DNA of 54,861 nt, taken from NCBI GenBank assembly GCA_041741455.1, contig JBGSJZ010000054.1, forward strand, positions 1-54,861. The letters run 5' to 3'. The notes under the pieces are model-generated. The model was not told the origin of the DNA. It was given only the letters and a program-made list of their open reading frames with translations, and searched no databases. The position numbers and the translations under genes were made by a program. This DNA is from CALESS01 sp041741455. GTDB taxonomy: Bacteria; Chloroflexota; Anaerolineae; Anaerolineales; Anaerolineaceae. Below are positions 39,499-49,681 of this stretch, piece after piece (within the stretch, counting starts at the first letter, position 1; each line of letters starts with the position of its first letter).

Positions 39499-41706
39499 TT
39501 ATTTCTTGACCATCGGCAGGTTCAATTTCCAGGTTTCGCTCAGTTCAGCCACCTTCAGGTCATATTCTGCGTTGTAGGCGATTACAGGCTTACCCTGGTT
39601 GTTGAGGGCTATAGATACGTAGTATATCAGACCGACAGTCCAGCCGTCCGCTTCCAGCCGCGGATAATCTATGTCTGATACCATCCAGGTGGAACCGTCC
39701 TTGACTGCGTAGCTCAGGCCGTCAGCGATAAACGTCATGTGCGGACGGTTGGCGGCATCCACCACCAGGGAAGTTTCGTAGCGCTCATTCAGTAATGGGG
39801 ATACCGTTTCCACCAGCCATTCGGTGCCGGTCCAATAGGCAAATTTGGCATAATAATCGTAAATTTCACTGGTAGTGAATGCAATGCGTGGTTTGCCAGT
39901 ACCATCCAAGGCCAGGCTGGGGTTGTAGATATAGCTGCTGGTCGAGGTATAGGGGGTTGTGATTGTCCAGAAGGCAGAACCCTCTTTCACTGCATAATGC
40001 AGGTCGGGGGTGCTGTCATCCAACTGCACGTAGGCAATGGTAATGAATCCAGTAGTATCCTTGACGACCAGGGAAGGATACGTAAATTCTGCATCATCAC
40101 TCTGCTCCACCGGTTGGTATTGCCAATTTCCGTTATAAATGGCTAACCAGAGACCCTCATCGTTGAAATCGCATTTTTGATAGGCGATATAAGTTTCGCC
40201 GGCAGTCGTTACTTCCATCGAGGGTGAGCAGCCATAGGAGTCTGGCTGACTGACTATGACCGGGGGCGTCCAGATTGTACCTGTCCAGTAGGTATATTTC
40301 AACAACGAATATCCACTCGACTCTTCCTCATAAACGATATACGGCCGGTCGCCGGGACCTAGGTCGATATCGGTTGCTAAAATTTGATTGATCCCGGTGA
40401 TTGTCTGCAGGGTTGTGATCTGCCAGGTTCCGCCAGTGCGGTGGGCGTATTTCAACTGCTTGTAGTTGTTGTCCGTGTAGCTGATGTGCAAGTCTCCGCT
40501 GGCTGCAGTTGCCAGGGAGATGCTGGCGCCGAGGTATTCGGTGGCTTCAATCGTGATCGGGGCCGACCAGGTTGCGGTGACAATCGTGGAGTTTTTGACC
40601 GCCCCGCCCGGGTTAAAGGTCAGGCCGATGCCGGCGCTGGTTTTTCCCAGGTACATCCAATCGACATTGCTTGTATCCGGGACAGCTGATGGAGATCCCC
40701 AGCTGGAGACGCTCTTAACAATATACGCCGCAGCGCTACTCGTCCGATAAGCCACCCGTGGATAGCCATCGCTGCCAATAGTAATTGCGGTTCGGCCAAG
40801 ATAATCCATATCGGCCAGGGTGGTCGGGGATTGTACGACGCCACTGCTGACCCAGTTGTAGCGCACTTTGTAATAGGTATTTGGACCTTCCGTGTAGATT
40901 ATGTGATAGCTGAAATGCGGGTTGATGCCATTCAACGTCATAGCAAAATTGATTGCGCCAGTCTGGGTATCCACTTGTTTCAGGCTGTCCCAGGTATCCC
41001 CTGTTTTCTTGGTGTACTGGAGGAATGAATTCCCGCCATCATTGGTAATAAAGCCCAGGTGCAGGTTGCCGCTTGCATCGGAGAGCAGCGAGGAATGATA
41101 ACCACTGACATTATAAGACGGCAGCCAGTAGGGGGTGTAAGTATTCCAGCTGCTGCCATCCCAATCTGCCAGTTGTAGTTCGTCCCACGACTCGTTAAAA
41201 TAGCTGATGTGAGGATTGCCGCTGGCGTCCAGGGCAATCGATGGGTTAATGCCGGTGCAACTCTCGTCCACCACGTCGATCACCCACTGGCTGCCGGTCC
41301 ATTCGGCATACTTCAATTTCCAGTCATTGCAGAAGCCGATCGTCAACCCGGCATCATGGTAGGCAATGTGCGGATGACCCTGGTTGTCCAGTGCCAACGA
41401 GGCCTGGCTGCCCACTGAATCAGAAGTATCCACTGTCTGGATGGCGCATGTAGTTCCCACGCATTTGGCGTAATACAGATGGTCGCCGCCAAAGACTACG
41501 TGCAGGTTGCCGCTGGCATCATACACCGCGGCGTGGTCGCCCATCTCCGGGCTGATGAAGGGCACATCATCCGCCCGCTGGAGGGTCCAGTTCGGGATGC
41601 TGGATTTGGTGGGTTCGGCCACATGCAAAGCCTGGACCGGGTGAAAGGAAAGCAGGAAAGTTGCCAGGATGGTCAGGATCAGGCTTTTAGGTAGGATGAA
41701 GCGCAT
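39499..41706 (-). CDS. Large secreted beta-propeller-like repeat protein
   Basis: A 735-residue exported protein. Signal peptide MRFILPKSLILTILATFLLSFHPVQA (cleavage near 26). The mature part repeats a unit of the form PSIALDASGNPHISYF / ASLALDNQGHPHIAYHD / SLLSDASGNLHLGFIT / PSLALDGTGKPRIAFTTS, about 10-12 times at spacings of 45-60 residues. These often alternate with LKYAEWTGSQWV-like strands. This resembles BNR/sialidase-like or FG-GAP-like propellers that bind glycans. It ends LNLPMVKK, a C-terminal LP-hydrophobic-basic tail seen on several such exported proteins. The earlier in-frame start at 41742 is rejected. Function unknown. Confidence 0.82.
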   Translation of the reverse strand: MRFILPKSLILTILATFLLSFHPVQALHVAEPTKSSIPNWTLQRADDVPFISPEMGDHAAVYDASGNLHVVFGGDHLYYAKCVGTTCAIQTVDTSDSVGSQASLALDNQGHPHIAYHDAGLTIGFCNDWKLKYAEWTGSQWVIDVVDESCTGINPSIALDASGNPHISYFNESWDELQLADWDGSSWNTYTPYWLPSYNVSGYHSSLLSDASGNLHLGFITNDGGNSFLQYTKKTGDTWDSLKQVDTQTGAINFAMTLNGINPHFSYHIIYTEGPNTYYKVRYNWVSSGVVQSPTTLADMDYLGRTAITIGSDGYPRVAYRTSSAAAYIVKSVSSWGSPSAVPDTSNVDWMYLGKTSAGIGLTFNPGGAVKNSTIVTATWSAPITIEATEYLGASISLATAASGDLHISYTDNNYKQLKYAHRTGGTWQITTLQTITGINQILATDIDLGPGDRPYIVYEEESSGYSLLKYTYWTGTIWTPPVIVSQPDSYGCSPSMEVTTAGETYIAYQKCDFNDEGLWLAIYNGNWQYQPVEQSDDAEFTYPSLVVKDTTGFITIAYVQLDDSTPDLHYAVKEGSAFWTITTPYTSTSSYIYNPSLALDGTGKPRIAFTTSEIYDYYAKFAYWTGTEWLVETVSPLLNERYETSLVVDAANRPHMTFIADGLSYAVKDGSTWMVSDIDYPRLEADGWTVGLIYYVSIALNNQGKPVIAYNAEYDLKVAELSETWKLNLPMVKK

Positions 41707-41791
41707 TTTTATTTCTCCATGGAGTATGATGGCTGTTTTCAATCACAAATATAACACTTTCAAACGGGTGTGCAGTTTACGGTCTATTAAC

Positions 41792-41827
41792 AGTAAAACC
41801 GGGTGCAGTCTTTGATCTGCACCCGGT
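41792..41827 (-). terminator. Intrinsic terminator of the CAP/LysM gene
   Basis: Perfect 11-bp stem ACCGGGTGCAG / CTGCACCCGGT (41798-41827) followed on the minus strand by TTTTACTG, 19 bases after the stop at 41847. Confidence 0.8.
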
Positions 41828-41846
41828 ATTGATTAAGGGAACCGTT

Positions 41847-42830
41847 TTACTTCTTTTTCCTCAACCCGCCAATCACCATAAACAGCAGCCCGGCGCCGCA
41901 GGCAATGATGATGCCGATGGCGACGCCGCGACGGGTATCAGCGTTCATCTCAATCGCAGGCAACACCTTCTCCGGCGTGGGGGTGGAGGTGATGGTCGGG
42001 GTGAAGGTCAGCGTGGGCGGGCGCAGGGTGCGGGTGGGGCTAGGCGTGCGGGTCGGTGGCACCGGTGTGTTGGTGATGGTCGGCGTCATCGAGGGGGTGA
42101 AAGCCACTCGGATGATTAATTCCATGTCCACCCAGATGGTATTGGTGGTTAACCCGTTGAGCGCCTTGATTTCATCCACGGTTACGCCGTAGATCTCCGC
42201 GATGGTTGCCAGTGCCTGGCCGTATTCCACCGTGTGGACAATGGATCCATCCTCGCGCGGGGTGGCGGCTAACACTGGCTGAACGTATTGCACGGTGGCC
42301 ACACCGGCTCCGGTGGTGGAGGAAGTCGATTGAACAGGCTGTACCCCCGGCGAGCCGGAGATATAGCCTACATCCAGCGTATAGAAGACTTCCCCGTTGG
42401 CTTCTGCCACCCCAACTCCGGCGTGGGTGTAGTTCGGGTTGGTCATTGTATTCCAGTGGATGGCATCCGCCCAGATGGTGTAGAGCAGGAAGTCCATGCC
42501 TCCGGTTGGGCTGATCTCAGCCACATTTTCGGAGACAAATATGGTTGCTCCGCCACCATAACCAGCCGCAATCGCCCGGCTGGTGGGGGTGGATCCGCCC
42601 GCGCCTTCGTGGGTCCAGGTTCCGAGGAAAGCCTGGTATTCAGAGTGCCCCTGGGCAGCAGCCATCAGCGAGCCGTTGGCTTCCAGTGGAGGCAGACCGT
42701 TGGCTGCCCGCAGGGCATTGACTGCGGCTAGCACATCATAAGCACCAGTAGTGGCGTAGGCAGGTCGCATGCCCAGTCCACTGCTGGCAAGTGCTAATAG
42801 AATGATGAGAGAATATAAAAATCGTTTCAA
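41847..42830 (-). CDS. CAP/SCP-domain, LysM and Thr/Pro-stalk surface protein
   Basis: A 327-residue exported protein. Signal peptide (1-26); CAP domain about 32-155 with VNALRAANGLPPLEANGSLMAAAQGHSEY, HEGAGGSTPTSRAIAAGY, SENVA, WADAIHWNTMTNPNYTHAGVGVAEANG; LysM about 200-245 (HTVEYGQALATIAEIYGVTVDEIKALNGL); Thr/Pro stalk (TPSMTPTITNTPVPPTRTPSP); one C-terminal span and KKK. It is anchored in the membrane, crosses the wall zone and binds peptidoglycan by LysM. TTG start two bases after the CBS stop, so coupled. Confidence 0.88.
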   Translation of the reverse strand: MKRFLYSLIILLALASSGLGMRPAYATTGAYDVLAAVNALRAANGLPPLEANGSLMAAAQGHSEYQAFLGTWTHEGAGGSTPTSRAIAAGYGGGATIFVSENVAEISPTGGMDFLLYTIWADAIHWNTMTNPNYTHAGVGVAEANGEVFYTLDVGYISGSPGVQPVQSTSSTTGAGVATVQYVQPVLAATPREDGSIVHTVEYGQALATIAEIYGVTVDEIKALNGLTTNTIWVDMELIIRVAFTPSMTPTITNTPVPPTRTPSPTRTLRPPTLTFTPTITSTPTPEKVLPAIEMNADTRRGVAIGIIIACGAGLLFMVIGGLRKKK

Positions 42831-42832
42831 GG

Positions 42833-43252
42833 TTAGACGATTCGCTCTCCCGGAGCGCGCCCCATCGCTTCGGCGACCACCAGGAAATCGGTATCAGAAA
42901 TCATCCCTACCAGCGCTCCGCCAGCGTTGACCACGGGTAGATGGTGGATTTTCTTCTCACGCATGATCTGGGCGCATTCTTTCAAGCCCATGGTTTCCGG
43001 CACTACGATCAGCGGGGAGTTCATCACTTGGCGTACTTTTAATTCGCTCGGATCGCGATCCTGGGCTACAATCTTGTCGCAAATATCGGTGGAGGTCAGG
43101 ATGCCATATTCCGGGCTGGTCTCGGTCTTGCTGACGATTAAGCTGTGAATATAGCGCCGGCGCATCACTGCCAGGGCTTCGGTGACCGTTGCCTCGGGGT
43201 CAACAAAGACTACCAGGTCATTCATCCAATCGCGTACGGTGGTGGACTTCAT
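42833..43252 (-). CDS. Tandem CBS-domain protein
   Basis: A 139-residue protein made of two CBS repeats: VRDWMNDLVVFVDPEATVTEALAVMRRRYIHSLIV...GILTSTDICD and VRQVMNSPLIVVPETMGLKECAQIMREKKIHHLPVV...GMISDTDFL. CBS pairs bind adenosine nucleotides and report energy state. No effector domain is attached, so it probably acts on a partner protein. GAGGAG precedes ATG. Confidence 0.9.
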   Translation of the reverse strand: MKSTTVRDWMNDLVVFVDPEATVTEALAVMRRRYIHSLIVSKTETSPEYGILTSTDICDKIVAQDRDPSELKVRQVMNSPLIVVPETMGLKECAQIMREKKIHHLPVVNAGGALVGMISDTDFLVVAEAMGRAPGERIV

Positions 43253-43291
43253 GGGTTAGGTCTCCTCATAGGGGGGTTTAATAATAAAAAC

Positions 43292-43726
43292 TCACTCCAG
43301 GAACACTTCCACATGTTCCCCATCTTCTTCGTCGTAAACATCCACAATCTGGCCGATGGTGCCGGAGTTGATCAGGGCGCTCAGGTCATCAATCTTCAAG
43401 CCTTCCACTTCCGGAGAAAAGCGGGCACCCATTTTCATACCGGCGTTAATAACGTTGATCGGCAGGCGGACGTTGACGCGCACTTTTCCGCTGTTGGTAT
43501 CCGTCACCCGGACGCGGAACCAGCGCGGTGTGCGCAGGCTGGGGGATTCGGAGGAGGCTGGCGGTTGGGGGATGGCAGGGGTTTCCGACAGCGCAGGGGG
43601 GGGTGCTGGCTCGCTGCGGACAGTCGGGCTGGCCAGGGCTTCCAGCAGATGCATGCCTTCTTCAGCAGTGATCTTGCCTTCCTGCACCATGCGCAATATT
43701 TGCAGCCGTTCCTCGCTTGTAGACAT
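43292..43726 (-). CDS. SHOCT-like / YvlB-N-type regulatory protein
   Basis: A 144-residue protein. N-terminal helices EERLQILRMVQEGKITAEEGMHLLEAL form the SHOCT-like module found in LiaX/YvlB-type proteins. A Pro/Ser linker follows, then a WFRVRVTDTNSGKVRVNVRLPINVINAGMKMGARFSPEVEG beta region. These are thought to bind membranes, nucleic acids or partner proteins. AAGGAG before ATG. It is followed by the CBS gene after 39 bases. Confidence 0.75.
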   Translation of the reverse strand: MSTSEERLQILRMVQEGKITAEEGMHLLEALASPTVRSEPAPPPALSETPAIPQPPASSESPSLRTPRWFRVRVTDTNSGKVRVNVRLPINVINAGMKMGARFSPEVEGLKIDDLSALINSGTIGQIVDVYDEEDGEHVEVFLE

Positions 43727-43734
43727 CCTGCTCC

Positions 43735-44175
43735 TTACTGATTGTTTTCCAGAATTTTAATCAGCGTGCCTTCGAACTGATCGCATTGCTCGGTCAGCAC
43801 ACCGATGATGTTCACCAGATATTGGCGGTCCAGGTGCTGCTGCTCGGCATTGTGCATTACAGAAAACACCAATTTCTTTTCGATCTCCTGAATGCACCAG
43901 AAACCAATCTTATGGCGGGCGTTCACCTTCAAGAGCACGGTGGAAAGATAATGCGGAACGCTTTCCTCGTTTTCAAAGACAGCCATGGATTGCACTGAGA
44001 ATTCCAGGGTACCATCAAAGCGCAAAATGCGCAGGACCTGGGTGCGGCTGGAGGGCATGGGGAAGTGCAGCACCGCCCCGGTTTCGTTGACCTCATCCAG
44101 CGCCCATTGCATGGTCTCGGCAGTCTCCCGGACCAGGGTGACAAAGGCGGCGCCTGTGTATGCGTTATCAGTCAT
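43735..44175 (-). CDS. YbjN-like / type III secretion chaperone-fold protein
   Basis: A 146-residue protein: TMQWALDEVNETGAVLHFPMPSSRTQVLRILRFDGTLEFSVQSMAVFE, HYLSTVLLKVNARHKIGFWCIQEIEKKLVFSVMHNAEQQHLDRQYLVNIIGVLTEQCDQFEGTL. The strand-helix pattern matches the YbjN/chaperone-like fold. A weak Shine-Dalgarno suggests low expression or a leaderless start. It lies upstream of the SHOCT-like gene by 8 bases, so they are co-transcribed. Function unknown. Confidence 0.65.
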   Translation of the reverse strand: MTDNAYTGAAFVTLVRETAETMQWALDEVNETGAVLHFPMPSSRTQVLRILRFDGTLEFSVQSMAVFENEESVPHYLSTVLLKVNARHKIGFWCIQEIEKKLVFSVMHNAEQQHLDRQYLVNIIGVLTEQCDQFEGTLIKILENNQ

Positions 44176-44216
44176 GGGAACATTTTAACACGAATCAAGC
44201 AGAATCCATAATTTTT

Positions 44217-44287
44217 GTAACTGCGAGCCGCCAAAGGCGGCGAAGCAGCCTCCCTCGTGCCTGTTGTCACTGCATTCGCAATGACTG
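44217..44287. repeat. GCGAGCCGCC...GCATTCGCAATGAC dispersed repeat
   Basis: CTGCGAGCCGCCAAAGGCGG with hairpin GCCGCC-AAA-GGCGGC (44227-44241), then CGAAGCAGCCTCCCTCGTGCC and GCATTCGCAATGAC. On the other strand it reads GTCATTGCGA...GCTTCGCCGCC, the widespread environmental repeat form. It fills the gap between the 44294 and 43735 genes. Confidence 0.7.
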
Positions 44288-44293
44288 ACTTTT

Positions 44294-44923
44294 TTACCCC
44301 TCTTCCCATTTTTTGACCGCTGCTTTGAGCGCAGCCCGGATTTCCTCATCCGGCACGCTGTCGATGCTCTCGAACTTCTCCTCACCCACCCGCACAGTGA
44401 CGCCCAGGGTCGGCTCCTGCACCAGGCGGATGTTGCGCTCCGCCAGCGATGTGTCGGCAGCCATTTGATTAAAAATGACATTGATCTGCTCGATGATGCT
44501 CAGGGGAGCAGCCGGTTTCGGCTGGGGTTTGGTCGGTTGTTTGGCAAAAGTGCGGATGGCAGGATCAACGCTCGGTGGAACAGGTGTTGGGCGATCTTCT
44601 GGCTCGGGTGGGAGAGCCGGTTCCTTGGCAGGTGTGGCTGGCTCAGGGATGACAGGATTCGCAATTTCCATCGGCAATTCGATGGCTTCCGTGAGCGTTT
44701 CCTCGGGCAGAGTTTGAACGGCCTCGGCAATGGATGGTTCTAATTCGGCCACATCCTCTGCGACCGGTTCTTCAGGAGCTGAAATGGCTTCGGAGGGTGC
44801 TTCCTCGGCTTCTGTCGCTCTGCGCTGGCGCATGGCCCAGGCGCTGCCAAGGAGAAATCCAAGTAGCAGGCCGCCCACGCCAAATAAGACCGAGACCAGG
44901 ATCAAGACTTGTGAAGGTTGCAT
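44294..44923 (-). CDS. Membrane-anchored acidic Pro-rich protein
   Basis: A 209-residue protein: one N-terminal span (LILVSVLFGVGGLLLGFLLGSAWAM), a long Glu/Pro-rich disordered middle (about 38-145), and a folded C-terminal part (SIIEQINVIFNQMAADTSLAERNIRLVQEPTLGVTVRVGEEKFESIDSVPDEEIRAALKAAVKKWEEG). It starts 3 bases after the mutM stop. No named family. The C-terminal module could be a small protein-interaction domain. Confidence 0.65.
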   Translation of the reverse strand: MQPSQVLILVSVLFGVGGLLLGFLLGSAWAMRQRRATEAEEAPSEAISAPEEPVAEDVAELEPSIAEAVQTLPEETLTEAIELPMEIANPVIPEPATPAKEPALPPEPEDRPTPVPPSVDPAIRTFAKQPTKPQPKPAAPLSIIEQINVIFNQMAADTSLAERNIRLVQEPTLGVTVRVGEEKFESIDSVPDEEIRAALKAAVKKWEEG

Positions 44924-44926
44924 TGT

Positions 44927-45751
44927 TCAATCTCCCTGTGGCTGGCAAACCGGACAAAAATGCGTCGAGCGTTGCCCGACGATAATTCGCTGCACCGGTG
45001 CTCCGCAATTTGGACAGGGCTGCCCGCTGCGGCCATAGACGCGAAAAAAGTTTTGAAAATCCCCGCCGCGGTAGACCCAGTCGATGCTGGCGCCGTTGCG
45101 CAGGATTCCCTCCCGCAAAGTAGCGCGGATCGCCTCCAGCAGGCGGGCTGCGGCGGCTTCATCTAGTTGGCCTGCTGGTGTCAGCGGGTGCAGGCCGGCC
45201 CGGTGCAGGGCTTCATCGGTGTAAATATTGCCCAAACCGGCCAGGAAAGATTGATCCAATAGCAGGGGTTTGAGCAGCCGCTGGGTGAGGTGCAGGAGGG
45301 CGTACAGATCAGCGGCTGTGAACTGTTCATCCAGCGGTTCCGGGCCAAGATGGTTTGTCAGGGCAGCCGGGTCATCCGTCAGCCAGACCCGTCCGAACTT
45401 GCGGGTGTCATTGAAGGCCAGGCGCAGGCCATCCGTAAAGTTAAGCAGCAGCCGGTCGTGTTTCTGGATTTCTGAAGAAATCAACTCAACGCGTAAATCG
45501 CCGCTCATGCGCAGGTGGATCAGCAGCGTATCGCGATCAAAATGAATCTGGATGAGTTTGGCCCGGCGGGAAAGTCGCTGCACGGTTTGCCCGGGCAAGC
45601 GGCCGAGAAACTCGGCTTCAGTCGGATCAGCCAGGGTGCGCCGCCAGAGCAGGTCGGCAGAATCAATCCGTCGGCCGGGCAGGGGTTGGCAGCCGCGCCC
45701 GCCGTTTTGCAGAGAGCGCACGATGGTTTCAACTTCCGGCAGTTCAGGCAC
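44927..45751 (-). CDS. mutM: Formamidopyrimidine-DNA glycosylase (Fpg/MutM)
   Basis: A 274-residue base-excision repair enzyme removing 8-oxoguanine and FaPy, with AP-lyase action. Catalytic Pro2-Glu3 in MPELPEVE, LIHLRMSGDLR, NDTRKFGRVWL with the conserved Lys and Arg, GNIYTDEALHRAGLHP, and a complete zinc finger CPNC...CPVC (Cys-x2-Cys, 17 residues, Cys-x2-Cys). The lesion-recognition loop precedes the finger. It begins three bases after the prs stop region, in a minus-strand series. Confidence 0.95.
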   Translation of the reverse strand: MPELPEVETIVRSLQNGGRGCQPLPGRRIDSADLLWRRTLADPTEAEFLGRLPGQTVQRLSRRAKLIQIHFDRDTLLIHLRMSGDLRVELISSEIQKHDRLLLNFTDGLRLAFNDTRKFGRVWLTDDPAALTNHLGPEPLDEQFTAADLYALLHLTQRLLKPLLLDQSFLAGLGNIYTDEALHRAGLHPLTPAGQLDEAAAARLLEAIRATLREGILRNGASIDWVYRGGDFQNFFRVYGRSGQPCPNCGAPVQRIIVGQRSTHFCPVCQPQGD

Positions 45752-45754
45752 GGC

Positions 45755-46747
45755 TTATTCGTTGAACATCTCACCGACGCTGCGGCCTTCATGGGCACGC
45801 AGGATCACTTCGCCGATCAGCGGGGCGACCGAAAGCACCTTCAGACGGTCGCCAAAGAAGGCGCACTTTTCTGGCGAGATCGGGATGGTGTCGGTGGTGA
45901 TGAACTGGGTCACCGGCAGGGCTGCCAGGCGTTCGGCGGCGTTGGCCGAAAGCACCGGGTGCACGAATACAAGGTAGACGTTACGGGCGCCCTTTTCTTT
46001 GAGTAATTTAATGGCCTGAATCATCGAGCCGCCGGTATCCACTTCGTCATCCACAATGATGACATCCCGCCCATTGGCATCGCCGATCAGCGAAAGGGCC
46101 TGGGCTTTGGAATCGTTGGCCACCCGGCGTTTTTCGATGAAGGCAAGGGGCACGCCCAACCCGGCAGCGTAGTTGCGGGCTTTTTTGGCGAATCCCAGGT
46201 CAGCCGTGACCACGACGGGGTCCACCATCTGCGGCTTCATGGACTTCATATAATCCACCAGGATGTAGAACGCAGTCAGCACATCGCCGGGGATGGAGAA
46301 GAAGCCCTGGATCTGCCCGGCATGCAGATCCAGCGTGATATAACGATCCGCGCCGGCCACTTCGATCAAATCCGCCACCAGGCGGGCAGTGATCGGAATG
46401 CGCGGCTGGTCCTTTTTATCCGAGCGGGCATAGCACAGGTAGGGTACCACAGCCGTGATGCGGGCAGCCGAATCCAGCCGCAGGGTCTGGATCATGATCA
46501 ACAGCTCCATCAGGTTGCGGTGCACCGGGATGGAAGTAGTCTGGATGACAAAACAATCCTGGCCGCGCACGCTGGTGTGCAGTTTGACCAGGATGTTGTC
46601 ATTGGAGAAGGTGACAATATCTCGCGCACACAGGGTTTGATCTAGATATTGGGCGATACTTCCGGCCAGGTCCGGGCAAGATGTGCCGGCATACAGTTTT
46701 ACATCTCCATAACGCAAGCGCTCCAGGCGCGGGTGGAAAGTAGGCAT
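45755..46747 (-). CDS. prs: Ribose-phosphate pyrophosphokinase, divergent
   Basis: A 330-residue enzyme making PRPP from ribose 5-phosphate. Signatures: VKLYAGTSCPDLA, VPYLCYARSDKKDQPR (flexible loop), DLHAGQIQGFF with the metal His, and PRPP loop VIIVDDEVDTGGSM. The last differs from the usual VDD-x-x-D-T-A-G and the loop Tyr-Cys is unusual, so this is a divergent branch. Length slightly above normal. Kinetic or regulatory details cannot be read. Confidence 0.9.
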   Translation of the reverse strand: MPTFHPRLERLRYGDVKLYAGTSCPDLAGSIAQYLDQTLCARDIVTFSNDNILVKLHTSVRGQDCFVIQTTSIPVHRNLMELLIMIQTLRLDSAARITAVVPYLCYARSDKKDQPRIPITARLVADLIEVAGADRYITLDLHAGQIQGFFSIPGDVLTAFYILVDYMKSMKPQMVDPVVVTADLGFAKKARNYAAGLGVPLAFIEKRRVANDSKAQALSLIGDANGRDVIIVDDEVDTGGSMIQAIKLLKEKGARNVYLVFVHPVLSANAAERLAALPVTQFITTDTIPISPEKCAFFGDRLKVLSVAPLIGEVILRAHEGRSVGEMFNE

Positions 46748-46759
46748 ACGACTAAATCC

Positions 46760-47302
46760 TCACTTTGACTGGTTTTGCCATTCCGAACGCAGGATGGACA
46801 TCAACAGCACATCGAAATACTGGCCGTCCTGATACAAATCATCGCGCAATTTGCCTTCATGCACAAAGCCCACCGCTTCGTAGGAGCGGATGGCGCGTGG
46901 ATTGTTGGCATGTACCCGCAGCATGATGCGGTGTAGATTCAACGTCTCAAAACCGAACTGGACAATCAGGCGCATGGCCTTTTTGCCATAGCCATGGCTC
47001 CAGTATTGCTTTTCGCCAATGAAGATGCCCAACTCGCCGCTGCGGTTGATCCAATCGATGCTGTTGAAGCTGACGTTGCCGATGAAGATCCAGCCTTCTG
47101 GTCGCTGGATTTCGATGCCCAGCGGGCGGGTGGCCGGGTCGCGGTCCTTCAAGCGGGTGAACCAGGCCTGCTCCATGTCGGTACCCAGCGGATAGATCAG
47201 GCGCAGGTTCTTGTACACCTCGGGGTCATTCAACCATTCCACAAATTGTGAAATGTCGCTTTCTTCGATTGCTCGCAGGCGGATGCCATCGCCGAGGATC
47301 AT
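46760..47302 (-). CDS. RimJ/RimL-type GNAT acetyltransferase
   Basis: A 180-residue protein with the RimJ/L pattern: IRLRAIEESDISQFVEWLNDPEVYKNLRL, IGNVSFNSIDWINRSGELGIFIGEKQYWSHGYGKKAMRLIVQFGFETLNLHRIMLRVHANNPRAIRSYEAVGFVHEGKLRDDLYQDGQYFDVLLM. Acetyl-CoA loop Gly-Tyr-Gly-Lys. The substrate is not known. It lies between aspS and prs. Confidence 0.88.
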   Translation of the reverse strand: MILGDGIRLRAIEESDISQFVEWLNDPEVYKNLRLIYPLGTDMEQAWFTRLKDRDPATRPLGIEIQRPEGWIFIGNVSFNSIDWINRSGELGIFIGEKQYWSHGYGKKAMRLIVQFGFETLNLHRIMLRVHANNPRAIRSYEAVGFVHEGKLRDDLYQDGQYFDVLLMSILRSEWQNQSK

Positions 47303-47314
47303 CTGATCTCCTAT

Positions 47315-48634
<1,320 letters not shown>

Positions 48635-48655
48635 TTTCTTCTCTCCCAAACTAGT

Positions 48656-49681
48656 TTACGGTGTCTGCAACCCGGCTGCCAGCAGTTGGGCAGCCCGGGC
48701 GGGTGAGACCCGACGATCATACACTTCCTGTAAAACTTGTTCCATCCGGCCATCTCCGCCTGAATTCAACCAACGAGTGTGCAGGGCATCCAGCAGCAGG
48801 TGTTGCACTTCGTCCTGCAGGCGCAGGCGGCGGCGTTCTTCCAATTCTCCACTGCGCTGCAAGTGGGCGGCGTGCTGCTCGATGGCATTCATCACTGCCT
48901 CGATCCCCACTTCCTGAGGGGCAATTGTTTTCAGCACCGGCGGCAGCCAGAAATCAGCACCCTCCAGCAGGGTTTGCGGGCCCGCCTGGATATGATGATC
49001 CAGACGGCTCTCCATGCGGCGGACCGGGTGGCCGTATTCCAGCATGTTGCGCAATGCCCGCTCGGTGTTCTCCACGCCCGGCCGGTCGGCCTTGTTGATC
49101 ACCAGGATATCGGCGATCTCCAGGATGCCAGCCTTGATGGCCTGGATGTCGTCGCCCAGGCCGGGGGCTTCAATCACCACGGTAGTGTAGGCCAGCCGGG
49201 CGATATCCACTTCACTCTGGCCGGCGCCCACCGTCTCAATCAGGATCAGGTCAAAGCCGGCCGCATCCATGGCCCGGGTGACAGCCGCCGTGGTGCGGGC
49301 CAGACCACCCAATGCCCCCCGTGCCGCCATCGAACGAATGAAGACGCCCGGGTCGCCTGCCAGGTCGCGCATCCGCACCCGGTCGCCGAGGATGGCGCCA
49401 CCCGTGAAGGGGCTGGTCGGGTCGACCGCGATAATGCCCACCTTGCGGGGTGGATCGCTGCGGCGCAGGGCGCGTGCCAGCTGGTTTACCAGCGAGGATT
49501 TGCCTGTGCCCGGTGCGCCAGTAATGCCAACGATGTGGGCCTGCCCGCTGTGCGGGTAAAGCTCATCCAGGACTGCCTGCCCGGCCGGGGTGTCGTTCTC
49601 GACCTCGGTCAGCAGGCGAGCCAGCGCCAGCCGGTCACCGGCCAGCACCGCCCGGGTGGATATGGTGCGTTCGCGGCTCAA
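48656..49681 (-). CDS. meaB: MeaB/ArgK GTPase chaperone of methylmalonyl-CoA mutase
   Basis: A 341-residue G3E-family GTPase. P-loop GAPGTGKSS (55-63), Mg-binding VDPTSPFTGGAILGDRVRM, LIETVGAGQSE, and NKAD. MeaB guards adenosylcobalamin loading and release on methylmalonyl-CoA mutase. The ATG overlaps the stop of the B12-domain gene (4 bases), so the two are coupled. The C-terminal helix dimerises the family. Confidence 0.95.
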   Translation of the reverse strand: MSRERTISTRAVLAGDRLALARLLTEVENDTPAGQAVLDELYPHSGQAHIVGITGAPGTGKSSLVNQLARALRRSDPPRKVGIIAVDPTSPFTGGAILGDRVRMRDLAGDPGVFIRSMAARGALGGLARTTAAVTRAMDAAGFDLILIETVGAGQSEVDIARLAYTTVVIEAPGLGDDIQAIKAGILEIADILVINKADRPGVENTERALRNMLEYGHPVRRMESRLDHHIQAGPQTLLEGADFWLPPVLKTIAPQEVGIEAVMNAIEQHAAHLQRSGELEERRRLRLQDEVQHLLLDALHTRWLNSGGDGRMEQVLQEVYDRRVSPARAAQLLAAGLQTP

